Shown: positions 28,652 to 36,589 of the stretch, one piece after another
How the letters are laid out: each line of letters begins with the position of its first letter
Numbering within the stretch: the first letter of the stretch is position 1
NCBI GenBank assembly: GCA_016196755.1
Contig: JACPXC010000004.1
Coordinates: 101,874 to 165,873 of the forward strand
Length of the DNA: 64,000 bases
Origin: Elusimicrobiota bacterium
GTDB taxonomy: Bacteria > Elusimicrobiota > Elusimicrobia > UBA1565
Reading direction: 5' to 3'
Position numbers and translations under genes: made by a program
Notes under the pieces: model-generated
The model's database searches: none
Seen by the model: the letters and a program-made list of their open reading frames with translations, nothing else
Told to the model about the DNA's origin: nothing

Positions 28652-28855
28652 CTATTTACGCGCCTCGGGCGCGTGGATTCACGAATCGCGCACGGATTTA
28701 GGCCGCTCAAAGACCGAATTGCAGGAAGATCTTATTGGGCTGTGCGCGAAGCGTGCACACGACTCGCCCCTCTTTTCGTCGTTTGCCGCTCGAGATCGAC
28801 GAATCGCGGTCGTATGCGATTCGTCGATCCACGCGCCCAAGGCGCGTAAATAGCT
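28650..28855. repeat. Large inverted-repeat element (REP-doublet-like) between convergent operons
   Basis: Arms 28650-28689 and 28816-28855 match at 37 of 40 positions when one is reverse-complemented. Each arm contains its own hairpin, ACGCGCC-tcg-GGCGCGT (28659-28675) and ACGCGCC-caa-GGCGCGT (28830-28846), and ends in ACGAATCGC. A third partial copy makes a perfect 14-bp inverted repeat, 28794-28807 with 28816-28829. A convergent terminator and a REPIN/BIME-like element are both possible; no transposase lies nearby. Confidence 0.8.
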
Positions 28856-28864
28856 TCCGTTTTA

Positions 28865-30115
28865 TCAGGTGCCGGGGACCGATCCCCGCGGCGCCGTCCG
28901 CGGGAAGTGCGTGTACCGGAACTGGAACTGCCCGAGCAGGTCCCAGCCGCCCTGGAAGCGCAGGTAGGAGAGGTCGAAATTCAGCTTCAGGAAGTACCCG
29001 AGCTTGAAGTTGAAGAGGATCGGGTTGAGCGGCATCCCGTTGGGCTTCATGATCTCCACGCCCAGCGGCTGGGTGGGCCTGGGCATGAACATGATGCTGG
29101 CAAAGGGCGTGTCCTTGGACTTGGCCTCGATGGGGGTCAGCCCGCCCTGCGAGAACTGCAGGGACTGCGGCGAGAGGAACTCGGTGAGCAGGGCGATGCG
29201 CTCGGCGGCGTTGCCGTAGGCGTAGCCGGCGCTGATGCGGGCCTTGCGGATCTTCTTGGACATCACGATGTAGGTCTCGCCCAGCGCGCGCGTGGTGTCG
29301 GCCGAGACGTTGACGCTGACGTTGGGCTGGGCGATCGACGGCTGGGGCGAGTCTCGGAAGGTGAAGATGCCCTGGGCGCCGACCGCCATCGCCGGCCGGA
29401 TGTCGCCCTCGGACTGGACCTGCATCTTGGCGTCGCTGGAGAGGAACCAGACGCCGAGGCGGTCGATGAAGTTGGTCTTCTGAGTGGAGAGGTTGTTCTT
29501 TCCGTAGAGGCGGCCGATGAAATACGCGGCGTTGATGTCGAGGGCCAGACCGGGGGTGTTGTACTGCCCGACCCCACGGTAGGCCGTGGGGGTCAGGACG
29601 ACGCCGGACACGGCGGCCAGAGGGACCTTGGACACGGTTCCCAGCACCGCCACCGCGGGCGTGGTGGAGCGGCTGAGGCCGGGCAGCGCGAGGTTCTTCT
29701 CCTCGAGCTGGTAGACCAGGCGCACCATCATCGTCGACACGGCGATGGCGCGGTAGTTCTCGGGGACGGGCTGGTCGGGGATGGCGTAGAGCCGGGCGCC
29801 GGCGGATTCCACCGTCGGAATGGCCCGGAGGGCCTCGACGTCGGAGGCCACGTCGGACGGGGTGAAGAGCGAGCCTCGCCGCGCCCGGACCTTGCCTTGC
29901 AGGATATAGAGGCTCAGGTCGCGGTAGCCGTGGAACTGGACGTCGCCGACCACCCAAGGGCCGCCCTCGATGGCCAACGGCAGGCCCAAGAGCGAGCCGG
30001 TGGAGACGGCGGCCGGGGCGGTCGACACGGCCGGCGACCCGAAGCCGGGAAACTGGGCCGCCGCCGGCGCGCTGAGCGCCAGGGTGAGGAGGGCGGCACG
30101 TCCGCGTTTGATCAT
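28865..30115 (-). CDS. Outer-membrane beta-barrel protein with one POTRA-like domain
   Basis: 416 aa from the ATG at 30115; a longer frame upstream is pgpA read-through. Signal peptide MIKRGRAALLTLALSAPAAAQ. Residues about 55-150 resemble a single POTRA domain: VVGDVQFHGYRDLSLYILQG, GSLFTPSDVASDVEALRAIPTVESA, VRLVYQLEEKN. The rest alternates polar and aromatic residues as in a beta-barrel and ends QFQFRYTHFP. It could be a small Omp85-like insertase or transporter, but I cannot see the VRGF/Y motif of Omp85 barrels, so this stays open. It overlaps pgpA as ATGA, tying it to phospholipid synthesis genes. Confidence 0.6.
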   Translation of the reverse strand: MIKRGRAALLTLALSAPAAAQFPGFGSPAVSTAPAAVSTGSLLGLPLAIEGGPWVVGDVQFHGYRDLSLYILQGKVRARRGSLFTPSDVASDVEALRAIPTVESAGARLYAIPDQPVPENYRAIAVSTMMVRLVYQLEEKNLALPGLSRSTTPAVAVLGTVSKVPLAAVSGVVLTPTAYRGVGQYNTPGLALDINAAYFIGRLYGKNNLSTQKTNFIDRLGVWFLSSDAKMQVQSEGDIRPAMAVGAQGIFTFRDSPQPSIAQPNVSVNVSADTTRALGETYIVMSKKIRKARISAGYAYGNAAERIALLTEFLSPQSLQFSQGGLTPIEAKSKDTPFASIMFMPRPTQPLGVEIMKPNGMPLNPILFNFKLGYFLKLNFDLSYLRFQGGWDLLGQFQFRYTHFPRTAPRGSVPGT

Positions 30116-30615
30116 CCTATGAGTCCCGTCGCCGTCAAAAGCCTCGTGGCCAGATTGGCATAGACCCCGGCCATCACGTCGTCCATCACCACTCCGGCCC
30201 CGCCCGGCAGGGCCTCGAGGCGCCGGCACGGCGGCGGCTTGGTCGCGTCGAAAATCCGGAACAGCACGAAGGCCGCGGCCAGGGGCGCGAAACCGCGCGG
30301 TAGGCCCGCGGCCGCGGCCCAGAAGCCGACCGTCTCGTCGATGACGATGCGCGGGTCGTCATGTCCCCCGAGCGCGCGGTCCGCGCGCCCGGCTATCCAG
30401 CACGCCGCGCCGATCCCCGCGGCCAGGACGGGCCAGAACCAAGGCCCCTCCGGGAGGGCGTAGAGAGCGGCCCAGCCCAGCGCCGTCCCCACCAGACCGG
30501 CCCCGCTCCAACGCCGTTTTCCGACGAGCGAGGTGTCTTTCAGGAGACGCCACGGAATATAGCTTAAATGAAATCCGGTCGCAATCGCGAGGCAGAGCCG
30601 GTCGAGGAGGCTCAT
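30112..30615 (-). CDS. pgpA: Phosphatidylglycerophosphatase A
   Basis: 167 aa integral membrane phosphatase that converts phosphatidylglycerophosphate to phosphatidylglycerol, the step after PgsA. Family motifs: HDDPRIVIDETVGFW, FVLFRIFDATKPPP and GVVMDDVMAGVYANL, supplying the acidic metal-binding cluster. Three to four hydrophobic helices. The ATG at 30615 overlaps the pgsA stop (ATGA), and its own stop overlaps the POTRA-barrel start (ATGA), so substrate supply and use are coupled within one operon. Confidence 0.92.
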   Translation of the reverse strand: MSLLDRLCLAIATGFHLSYIPWRLLKDTSLVGKRRWSGAGLVGTALGWAALYALPEGPWFWPVLAAGIGAACWIAGRADRALGGHDDPRIVIDETVGFWAAAAGLPRGFAPLAAAFVLFRIFDATKPPPCRRLEALPGGAGVVMDDVMAGVYANLATRLLTATGLIG

Positions 30616-31202
30616 GGAGCCGGCTTCTGGACGTTCCAGCTCCGGCGCAAGACCTGCCGGCCGTTGTAAAAGTAGACCGCGCCGCTCCAGAGGCTGACCG
30701 CCAAGGCCAGCGCCGACAGGGCCCAGGACTCCGGGTCGCCCCGCTCGGGGGCCGGCAGGATCCCGCGGCTGCGTCCCGCGGTCAGGGCCAGAAGGATGAG
30801 CACGACCGCGCTCTGGACGCCCATCTTCCACTTCCCCCCGCGGTCGGCGGCGATGAGGACCCCCTGGAGGGCGGCAAGGCCTCTGAGGCCGCCGATCAGG
30901 AGCTCCCGGACGATGATCAGGAAGACCACCCAGCTCGGGACCTCGACGTTAGGGTCGCGGACGAAGGCTATCAGGCAGCCGATGATGAGCACTTTGTCGG
31001 CCAGCGGGTCCACCACGGCCCCGAAAGGGCTGGTCTCCCCCCGCCGCCGGGCCAGCCAGCCGTCGACCCAGTCGGTGGCGACGGCGATCGCGCAAAAAAC
31101 GAACGCCGCGATATAGAGGTTGGGACGCTGGGACCAGAGGCAGGCGAAAGTGACCAGAGCGAGGCCCAGCCGAGCCACCGTGACTTTGTTGGGAAGGGTC
31201 AT
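30612..31202 (-). CDS. pgsA: CDP-diacylglycerol-glycerol-3-phosphate phosphatidyltransferase
   Basis: 196 aa. The CDP-alcohol phosphotransferase motif is complete: DWVDGWLARRRGETSPFGAVVDPLADK, read at about residues 43-69, with all four aspartates. Makes phosphatidylglycerophosphate from CDP-diacylglycerol and glycerol-3-phosphate in the inner membrane. Several hydrophobic helices are visible, including IAAFVFCAIAVA and WVVFLIIVRELLIGGL. Lies 16 bp after rodZ and overlaps pgpA. Confidence 0.93.
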   Translation of the reverse strand: MTLPNKVTVARLGLALVTFACLWSQRPNLYIAAFVFCAIAVATDWVDGWLARRRGETSPFGAVVDPLADKVLIIGCLIAFVRDPNVEVPSWVVFLIIVRELLIGGLRGLAALQGVLIAADRGGKWKMGVQSAVVLILLALTAGRSRGILPAPERGDPESWALSALALAVSLWSGAVYFYNGRQVLRRSWNVQKPAP

Positions 31203-31218
31203 GGCCGGATGCGGCCCG

Positions 31219-32022
31219 TCATCTCTTGCCCAGCCGGTAGGCGCCGTCGGGCTGGGGCTTCACCGCGCCGAGGTCGATCACGGCCCCGTCGAGCTCGACG
31301 CGCAGGCCGGCCGGGTTGGAGGCGCTGAGCTCGAAGGAGTTCCCGCGCCAGTCCAGGTACTTGCCGGGCGGCAGGCGGCCCTCGAACACCAGCTTCCCGT
31401 CGCGGCTCAGGCGGACGAAGCCCGCGGCGGTGGCGGTGACGAGCAGGCGCTGAGGCGCGCGCGGGTCGGGGCGCTCGGGGCCTTCGAAGGCCGGGGAGGC
31501 GGTGACTGTCGCGGTCGCGGCGGGGGCCTCGACCGGAAGGGACGTCGCCTCGAGCACGGGCTCCGGCGCGACGGGCCGCGGAGGCCTCGGGGCCTGGGTC
31601 AGCCGGGTCACGCCCCAGACCACGATCCCGGCCGCGAGCAACCCCCCCACGACGAGGAACGGGGCCATCGAGCCGGTGGTCAGCGGCAGGGTCGGCCCCG
31701 AGGTCGCAAGCCTCTTGGGGGGCGTCTCGTCCTCGGTCCTCGGCTCGGGCATGGCGCGCCGCCAGAGCGGCTCGAACTCGAGCTCCAGGTGCTCGCAGTA
31801 GGTCTTTAGGAAGCTGCGGAGGTAGACCGGGGCCGGGAAATCCGAGAAGCGGTCCTCCTCCAAGGCCTGCAGGAGCCCGCGCGGGATCCGGGTGGATTGG
31901 TGGACGGCCTCCAGGCTCTGGCCGCGCATCTGTCGGCGCTGGCGCAGGGAGGCCCCCACCGAGGGCGGCGGCGGGCCGGCCGGAGCGGGCACGGTCTCCT
32001 TGGGGTCGGTCTTCTCGCTCAT
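31219..32022 (-). CDS. rodZ: RodZ-like cytoskeletal/envelope protein
   Basis: 267 aa. The N-terminal helix-turn-helix of the HTH_25 type (VGASLRQRRQMRGQSLEAVH, then IPRGLLQALEEDRFSDFPAPVYLRSFLKTYC) sits near residues 24-80. One membrane helix follows (about 130-148, MAPFLVVGGLLAAGIVVWGV), and a C-terminal DUF4115 beta domain (residues about 185-260, GKYLDWRGNSFELSASNP) would be periplasmic. RodZ links MreB to the elongasome; no mreB is in this window. Overlaps lolA by ATGA. Confidence 0.88.
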   Translation of the reverse strand: MSEKTDPKETVPAPAGPPPPSVGASLRQRRQMRGQSLEAVHQSTRIPRGLLQALEEDRFSDFPAPVYLRSFLKTYCEHLELEFEPLWRRAMPEPRTEDETPPKRLATSGPTLPLTTGSMAPFLVVGGLLAAGIVVWGVTRLTQAPRPPRPVAPEPVLEATSLPVEAPAATATVTASPAFEGPERPDPRAPQRLLVTATAAGFVRLSRDGKLVFEGRLPPGKYLDWRGNSFELSASNPAGLRVELDGAVIDLGAVKPQPDGAYRLGKR

Positions 32023-32774
32023 GGCTCGAACTTCGGCGGCTTGAAGTCGCGGAACACGTCGGCGTCGGCCGGCGGCGTGAAGACGAAGGACTTGTCGTCG
32101 AGGATGGGGTTAAAGCGCAGCGTCGAGAACGCGGTGCGCACGGTCAGCGAGCCGACCTTGAGATCGGTGTTCTCGGGGAACAGGGTCTTGGGGTCGAGGC
32201 TCAGGCGCATCGAGAAATCGCGGCCGGACGCGTCGGCGGCCTTGGGTGTGAGCACCAGCGCGGGGTGGGCGGCGGAGGTGTCGAGCGAGACGTCGTAGGC
32301 CTTGAGCATCCGGCCGTAGGAACCGAACTCCATGAGGTTCGCCACCGCGGGGTCGGCCTTCTTCCAGTCGGCCAGGGCCGACTGCACCACCTGCTGGCGG
32401 TCGTGGCGGTGGATCCAGATGTCTTTACCGTCGGAGACCACGGTCTGGCGCTCGGGGAGGAGATGCTCGATGCGCAGGCGGTCGGCTTTCTTGTAGGCGA
32501 CCGTGCCCTCGACGCGCGAGGTGACGCCGGTCTCGGCCATCGTCATCGACTGCGAGAAGCGCGCGCTCAAAGAGACCATGGCGGCGTCGATCCGCTCGAA
32601 GTGGGCCAGGACCCCGTCGACGGTCAGCGGGGACGTCGAGGAATAGGCGAAAGCGGCGGTGGAGGCCGCCACGGCCGGCAAAGTGATGCGCGCGCCGGGC
32701 TTGGCCTTGGCCGGGACGCCGGCCCGGACGGGAACGGCGGCTATAAGACAAAGCACCGCTCCGCTCAGTCGCAT
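32019..32774 (-). CDS. lolA: LolA-like outer-membrane lipoprotein carrier
   Basis: 251 aa. Signal peptide MRLSGAVLCLIAAVPVRA, then a LolA/B-type fold: FERIDAAMVSLSARFSQSMT, VEGTVAYKKADRLRIEHLLP, VVSDGKDIWIHRHDRQQVV, and a C-terminal KTLFPENTDLKVGSL. LolA shuttles lipoproteins across the periplasm. A weak Shine-Dalgarno, AGGA 7 nt before the ATG, is present. First gene of the rodZ-pgsA-pgpA-barrel operon. A short out-of-frame reading frame overlaps its start. Confidence 0.85.
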   Translation of the reverse strand: MRLSGAVLCLIAAVPVRAGVPAKAKPGARITLPAVAASTAAFAYSSTSPLTVDGVLAHFERIDAAMVSLSARFSQSMTMAETGVTSRVEGTVAYKKADRLRIEHLLPERQTVVSDGKDIWIHRHDRQQVVQSALADWKKADPAVANLMEFGSYGRMLKAYDVSLDTSAAHPALVLTPKAADASGRDFSMRLSLDPKTLFPENTDLKVGSLTVRTAFSTLRFNPILDDKSFVFTPPADADVFRDFKPPKFEP

Positions 32775-32827
32775 GGTCGCTTCCTACGAAAACAAGGTCG
32801 ACCATTTCCTGCGCCATGCTCGGTCAT
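32765..32827 (-). CDS. Possible 20-codon leader peptide overlapping the lolA start
   Basis: ATG at 32827, 6 nt after the extended -10 box, opens a 20-residue frame (MTEHGAGNGRPCFRRKRPCD) whose TGA lies 8 nt inside lolA in another frame. It could be a leaderless leader peptide coupling translation into lolA, or chance. Confidence 0.3.
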   Translation of the reverse strand: MTEHGAGNGRPCFRRKRPCD

Positions 32828-32833
32828 GCGGCG

Positions 32834-32842
32834 ATTCTAGCA
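32834..32842 (-). promoter_or_regulatory. Extended -10 promoter of the lolA-rodZ-pgsA-pgpA operon
   Basis: TGCTAGAAT on the minus strand, identical to the box in front of the O-antigen-ligase-like gene at 61951-61959. Confidence 0.55.
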
Positions 32843-32898
32843 ATTACTGCCGCGGGGGATTCTGCGCCGGCGCGGGGGAGGATTCGAGCTCGCCGACG

Positions 32899-34038
32899 TC
32901 ATCGAGATCGCGCGGCCGCTCCTCTCGTGCTAGACGCCACGGCCTTCCAAACCCGCTCGGGTAGAGCGTGGAGCCCGGGGGCCAAGCCGTGCCTGCCGGC
33001 CGCAAAGCCGATCGCGGAAACCAGCACCGCCGCAGGCACGTCGAAGGCGTTGATGCTGTCGCCATGGCCGGCGACCAGGTTGGCCATCGAGCCGCCGGCG
33101 AAGAGATGAATGGTCTTGCGGCCGAGCGCGATGGCCTCAACGAACGGGGCGACCTTCCTGCGCTTGGGGTGGGCGCGCAGAGCCGGGTCGATCTCGTCGG
33201 ACCCATGGCCGACGTTCATGAGGAACGCCCCGTCCTTGAGAGAGCCGGCGTTCTTTAGCGTAACGACTCGGGGCACGCCGGTGGCCGTGATGACAAGGTC
33301 GGCCCGTCTTAAGCCCTCGGCAGACCCGACGGTCTCCCAGCCTCGGTAGCGCGCCTCGAGCGCCCGGGCCGGGTCGCGGTCGCAGACCAGGACGCTCCCG
33401 CCGTAGGCCCGGGCGGCCTCGCAGACCCCGCGCCCCACCGGACCGTAGCCGATGACCAGAGCGGTCTTCTCGTGGAGCGTCAGGCGGGTTCTCTCGCAGA
33501 AGGCATGGAGCGCCGTGATGCCGACCATGTGCCGGTTATGAAGCCCGGCCTTGATCGGCACGGCGTCGAGGTTCAGGACGGGATAGCGCAGGCTGAGCCT
33601 CCCGAGGCGAGAGATCCCCGAGCCCGTGGCCTCTATGGCGGCGCGGACGCGGGGGCGTTCGCCGGGACGGCGGTGCCAGGCCGCGGTGAGGTCGCCGCCC
33701 ATCTCGATGAGGTGGGTCGGGCCCCAGTCCAAGGCCTTCTTGAAAGATGCCTTCCAGGCGCCCGGGGTCATACCCCGTCGCGCGACTGCCTCCGCCCCGG
33801 CCGCGGTCAACTCCGAGACGACTTCGTCGCGGGTCGTGTCAGGGTTGCAGGAGGTCAGGAACACCGCAGCGCCGTGCTCGAGGACGCTCTTTATCCACAG
33901 GACCATCTTGGGCTCGAGATGGACGCTCATCGCCCAGCGCTGGCCGCGAAGGCTGCGCAGGGCTCTTAGCGCCCGGCGGGTGCGCGGCATCCAGCGGGCG
34001 ATCCAGGCGCGCGCCTTCAGGTCTTCGGTCTTGTCCAT
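32899..34038 (-). CDS. Divergent adenosylhomocysteinase-like protein
   Basis: 379 aa, shorter than usual S-adenosylhomocysteine hydrolases (about 430-470). Conserved pieces: EMGGDLTAAWH (cf. DDGGDLT), EATGSG (cf. EETTTG), Rossmann motif VIGYGPVGRG, NVGHGSDEID and VAGHGDSINAFDVP. The segment aligned to the catalytic NDSVTKSKFDN block reads LDAVPIKAGLHN: the Lys is kept but the Asp position holds His. The usual C-terminal lid tail is missing. NAD binding is likely; the substrate may be a different S-ribosyl or nucleosidyl thioether. Starts 17 nt after ftsK stops and ends the rpsO-to-ftsK gene run. A very long frame through ftsK into this gene is not a fusion. Confidence 0.72.
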   Translation of the reverse strand: MDKTEDLKARAWIARWMPRTRRALRALRSLRGQRWAMSVHLEPKMVLWIKSVLEHGAAVFLTSCNPDTTRDEVVSELTAAGAEAVARRGMTPGAWKASFKKALDWGPTHLIEMGGDLTAAWHRRPGERPRVRAAIEATGSGISRLGRLSLRYPVLNLDAVPIKAGLHNRHMVGITALHAFCERTRLTLHEKTALVIGYGPVGRGVCEAARAYGGSVLVCDRDPARALEARYRGWETVGSAEGLRRADLVITATGVPRVVTLKNAGSLKDGAFLMNVGHGSDEIDPALRAHPKRRKVAPFVEAIALGRKTIHLFAGGSMANLVAGHGDSINAFDVPAAVLVSAIGFAAGRHGLAPGLHALPERVWKAVASSTRGAAARSR

Positions 34039-34055
34039 GAAGCTTCGAGGAAAAG

Positions 34056-36335
34056 CTAGATGCCCGGCTTGGAGAGGTCGACCTGCGGGAAGTTCTTGAG
34101 CAGGAAGTCCTCGATCTTCTCGAAGTGGATGTTCCACTTGTTGGAGCCCTCCGGCTTGTTGATGAAGCCCTTGATCTCGAGGAGGCTGAGGAGGTTGGTG
34201 GCCCGCGCCGAGGAGCCGAACTGGGCCTTGAGCAGGTCCTGGCTGACCCGGCGGCGCTCGAGGACGAGCTTGAGCGCCTGCGTGAACTCGAGCGGCTCGA
34301 CGCCGAACTGGGCCAGGTCCTCGGTGCCGGCGGGGCCCGACATCACGTCCAAGAGCCGGTAGTCGGGCTTGCCCTGGCCCTTGAGGTACTCGACGAGCGC
34401 GCCGATCTCCGCGGTGGAGACGAAGGCGCCTTGGATGCGCGCCGGGTCGGCGCCGGGCGTCATGTAGAGGGCGTCGCCCTTGCCCAGGAGGGCCTCGGCG
34501 CCGTTCTGGTCGATGATGACCTTGCTGTCGACCTTGGTGGCCACGCGCATGGCGATGCGCGAGGGCAGGTTCGCCTTGATGACGCCGGTCAGGACATCCA
34601 CCGATGGGCGCTGGGTGGCGATGACCATGTGGATGCCGACCGCGCGCGCCATCTGGGTCAGGCGCTGGATCGAGTCCTCGACGATGTCGCGGGCCACGAC
34701 CATGAGGTCGGCCAGCTCGTCGATGACGACGACGATGTAGTACTCCTGCTTCTCTCCGCGCGCCAGGGCCTCGCGGTTGTACTGCGCGATGTCGCGCACG
34801 CGCCAGGCCTGGAACTTCTCGTAGCGGTCTTCCATGACCCGGACCAAGCCCTTGAGGGCGGTCGAGGCCTGCTTGGCCGAGGTGATGACCTGGACGGCTT
34901 CCGGCGGGACTTTGGGGTCGTAGAGGTGCGGGATGCCGTCGTAGAGCGTCAGCTCGATGCGCTTGGGGTCGATCAAGAGGAACTTGACCCGGTCGGGCGG
35001 CATGCGGAAGAGGATCGAGCCGATGAGCGAGTGCACCATGACGCTCTTGCCCGAGTTGGTGGCGCCGGCGACCAGCACGTGCGGCATGGTCTGCAGGTCG
35101 GCCGATAGCGGCTCGCCGTCCGAGGAGAGGCCCAGCGCGAAGGCCAGAGGGTTGTCGATGCCGGCCAGCGCAGGCGACTCGAGGATCTCGCGCATGCCGA
35201 CCGAGGCCGGGCGCGCGTTGGGAAGCTCGATGCCGATGGCGGCCTTGCCCGGGATGGGCGCTATCAAGCGGATGCCCTTGGCGCGCATCGACAGCGCTAT
35301 GTCGTCGGCGCGGGCGACGATCGAGTTGACCGTCACGCCGGGGCCGGGACTGACCTCGTAGCGCGTGATGACGGGGCCGGGGCTGATGCCGCTGACGCGC
35401 GCGTCGATCTCGAAGGAGGTCAGGGTGCGCTCGAGGCTGGCCACGGCGTCGCGGATCTCGGCCTCGGTGGGGCGGCCGTTCCCCCCCGCGGATTTCATGA
35501 CGTTGAGGAGGTCCAAGGGCGGCAGGGCGAAGGGGGCCGTGCCGGCTAATGAAGCCTCGCCGTCGGTCTTCTTCTTGGCGGGGGCGGGCTTTGGCGCCGT
35601 GATGATGGGCGGCAGGCCGCCGTTGGAGTCCTTCTTGACGGGCTGCGGCTTCTCGTCGACGACGGGCGGCGGCGGAGCGTCCTTCGCCTTTGCGGGCTCG
35701 GGGATGGGGGCGATGCGCGGCTGGACGGGCGCTTCCTTGTCGCGCTTCTTGGCGACGGCCGCCTCGGCTTTGAACTGCTCGCGGCCCTTCTGCCAGGAGC
35801 TGAAGTCCTCGGAGGCCAGCGCCGACAGCTCCTTGAGCAGCTCGCCCCAGGCGATGTGAAAGAGGATCTGGGCGCCGATCAAGACCATGACCAGCGACGC
35901 GAACACGGTGCCGAAGCGGCCGACGGCGCCGCCGCTGAGCTGGGCCAGGCCGGAGCCCGCCCAGCCGCCCCACTCGGGCTTGGCGGCGGCCAGGCCCGCC
36001 ACCCCGAAGAGGGTCGCCGCCCCGAGGATGACGAAGAGGCCGCCGAGCGCCGCGGTCAGCATTCCCTTGGATTCGCCGGCTTTCCATTGCGCCGCCATGA
36101 CGTAACCGGCCCAGAGCGGCAGGATGAAGGCGGCCGGGCCGAGCAGGCCCATCAGTGCGTCGTGCAGTCCCTGGCCGAAGGCCCCGGCATGCGAAGGGGC
36201 CGCTAGGGACCAGGCGAGGATGACCTCTGCGACCAGGGCGACGGCCCAGCGCGCCGAGCGCAGGAGGACGGACTCGGACTTCTTCTTGGGGCGCTTCTTG
36301 TCCGACCCGCTGCGGAGCCAAGTCATTTGGCTCAC
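34056..36335 (-). CDS. ftsK: DNA translocase FtsK/SpoIIIE
   Basis: 759 aa from GTG 36335 (overlapping the previous stop as GTGA; an ATG lies 9 nt inside). Four N-terminal membrane helices (residues about 25-180), a short Pro/Lys/Ala-rich linker, then the motor: beta/alpha domains with Walker A GATNSGKSV near 427, Walker B VVVIDELADLM near 540, and TQRPSVDV. A C-terminal winged-helix gamma domain (LLKAQFGSSARATNLLSLLEIKGFI) would read polar DNA sequences. Pumps DNA and resolves chromosome dimers at the division septum. Short linker compared with E. coli FtsK. Confidence 0.93.
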   Translation of the reverse strand: MSQMTWLRSGSDKKRPKKKSESVLLRSARWAVALVAEVILAWSLAAPSHAGAFGQGLHDALMGLLGPAAFILPLWAGYVMAAQWKAGESKGMLTAALGGLFVILGAATLFGVAGLAAAKPEWGGWAGSGLAQLSGGAVGRFGTVFASLVMVLIGAQILFHIAWGELLKELSALASEDFSSWQKGREQFKAEAAVAKKRDKEAPVQPRIAPIPEPAKAKDAPPPPVVDEKPQPVKKDSNGGLPPIITAPKPAPAKKKTDGEASLAGTAPFALPPLDLLNVMKSAGGNGRPTEAEIRDAVASLERTLTSFEIDARVSGISPGPVITRYEVSPGPGVTVNSIVARADDIALSMRAKGIRLIAPIPGKAAIGIELPNARPASVGMREILESPALAGIDNPLAFALGLSSDGEPLSADLQTMPHVLVAGATNSGKSVMVHSLIGSILFRMPPDRVKFLLIDPKRIELTLYDGIPHLYDPKVPPEAVQVITSAKQASTALKGLVRVMEDRYEKFQAWRVRDIAQYNREALARGEKQEYYIVVVIDELADLMVVARDIVEDSIQRLTQMARAVGIHMVIATQRPSVDVLTGVIKANLPSRIAMRVATKVDSKVIIDQNGAEALLGKGDALYMTPGADPARIQGAFVSTAEIGALVEYLKGQGKPDYRLLDVMSGPAGTEDLAQFGVEPLEFTQALKLVLERRRVSQDLLKAQFGSSARATNLLSLLEIKGFINKPEGSNKWNIHFEKIEDFLLKNFPQVDLSKPGI

Positions 36336-36589
36336 GCTACGGATTCGGAGGGGACCTTGGGAACGGTGGCGCCGGCCGGCGTGACGAGGACCGTGAGTTC
36401 CTGGGGGGTCAGGTCGACGGCCTTGCGCTCGAGCAGGATGCCCAGCGCGGCGAACACGGAGGTGTGCGGGACCTTGAGCTCCATCTTGAGCTCCCAGGCG
36501 GTGCGGCCGCGCGCGCCGCCGGGGCGGGTCAGCGACTCGAGGACCTTCGCGGCCAGGCGCTCCAGTTCGCCCTTGTAGTCGCCGCTCAT
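36332..36589 (-). CDS. Small winged-helix protein (DUF2582-like)
   Basis: 85 aa. The sequence AWELKMELKVPHTSVFAALGILLERKAVDL followed by a beta hairpin LTPQELTVLV has the winged-helix pattern of the small DUF2582-type proteins. Wedged between accB and ftsK with ATGA and GTGA overlaps on both sides, so it is certainly translated with them. Too small for ligand sensing; a DNA-binding or scaffolding role is a guess. Confidence 0.6.
   Translation of the reverse strand: MSGDYKGELERLAAKVLESLTRPGGARGRTAWELKMELKVPHTSVFAALGILLERKAVDLTPQELTVLVTPAGATVPKVPSESVA

Noticed and set aside
28650..28855. Integron attC site
   Set aside because: No RYYYAAC/GTTRRRY core sites at the arm ends and no integrase; the elements are symmetrical hairpins.
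32899..36321. 1140-aa frame suggesting a fusion to the SAHH-like protein
   Set aside because: Its first 760 residues are an out-of-frame reading of ftsK; only the C-terminal 379 aa are real, starting at ATG 34038.
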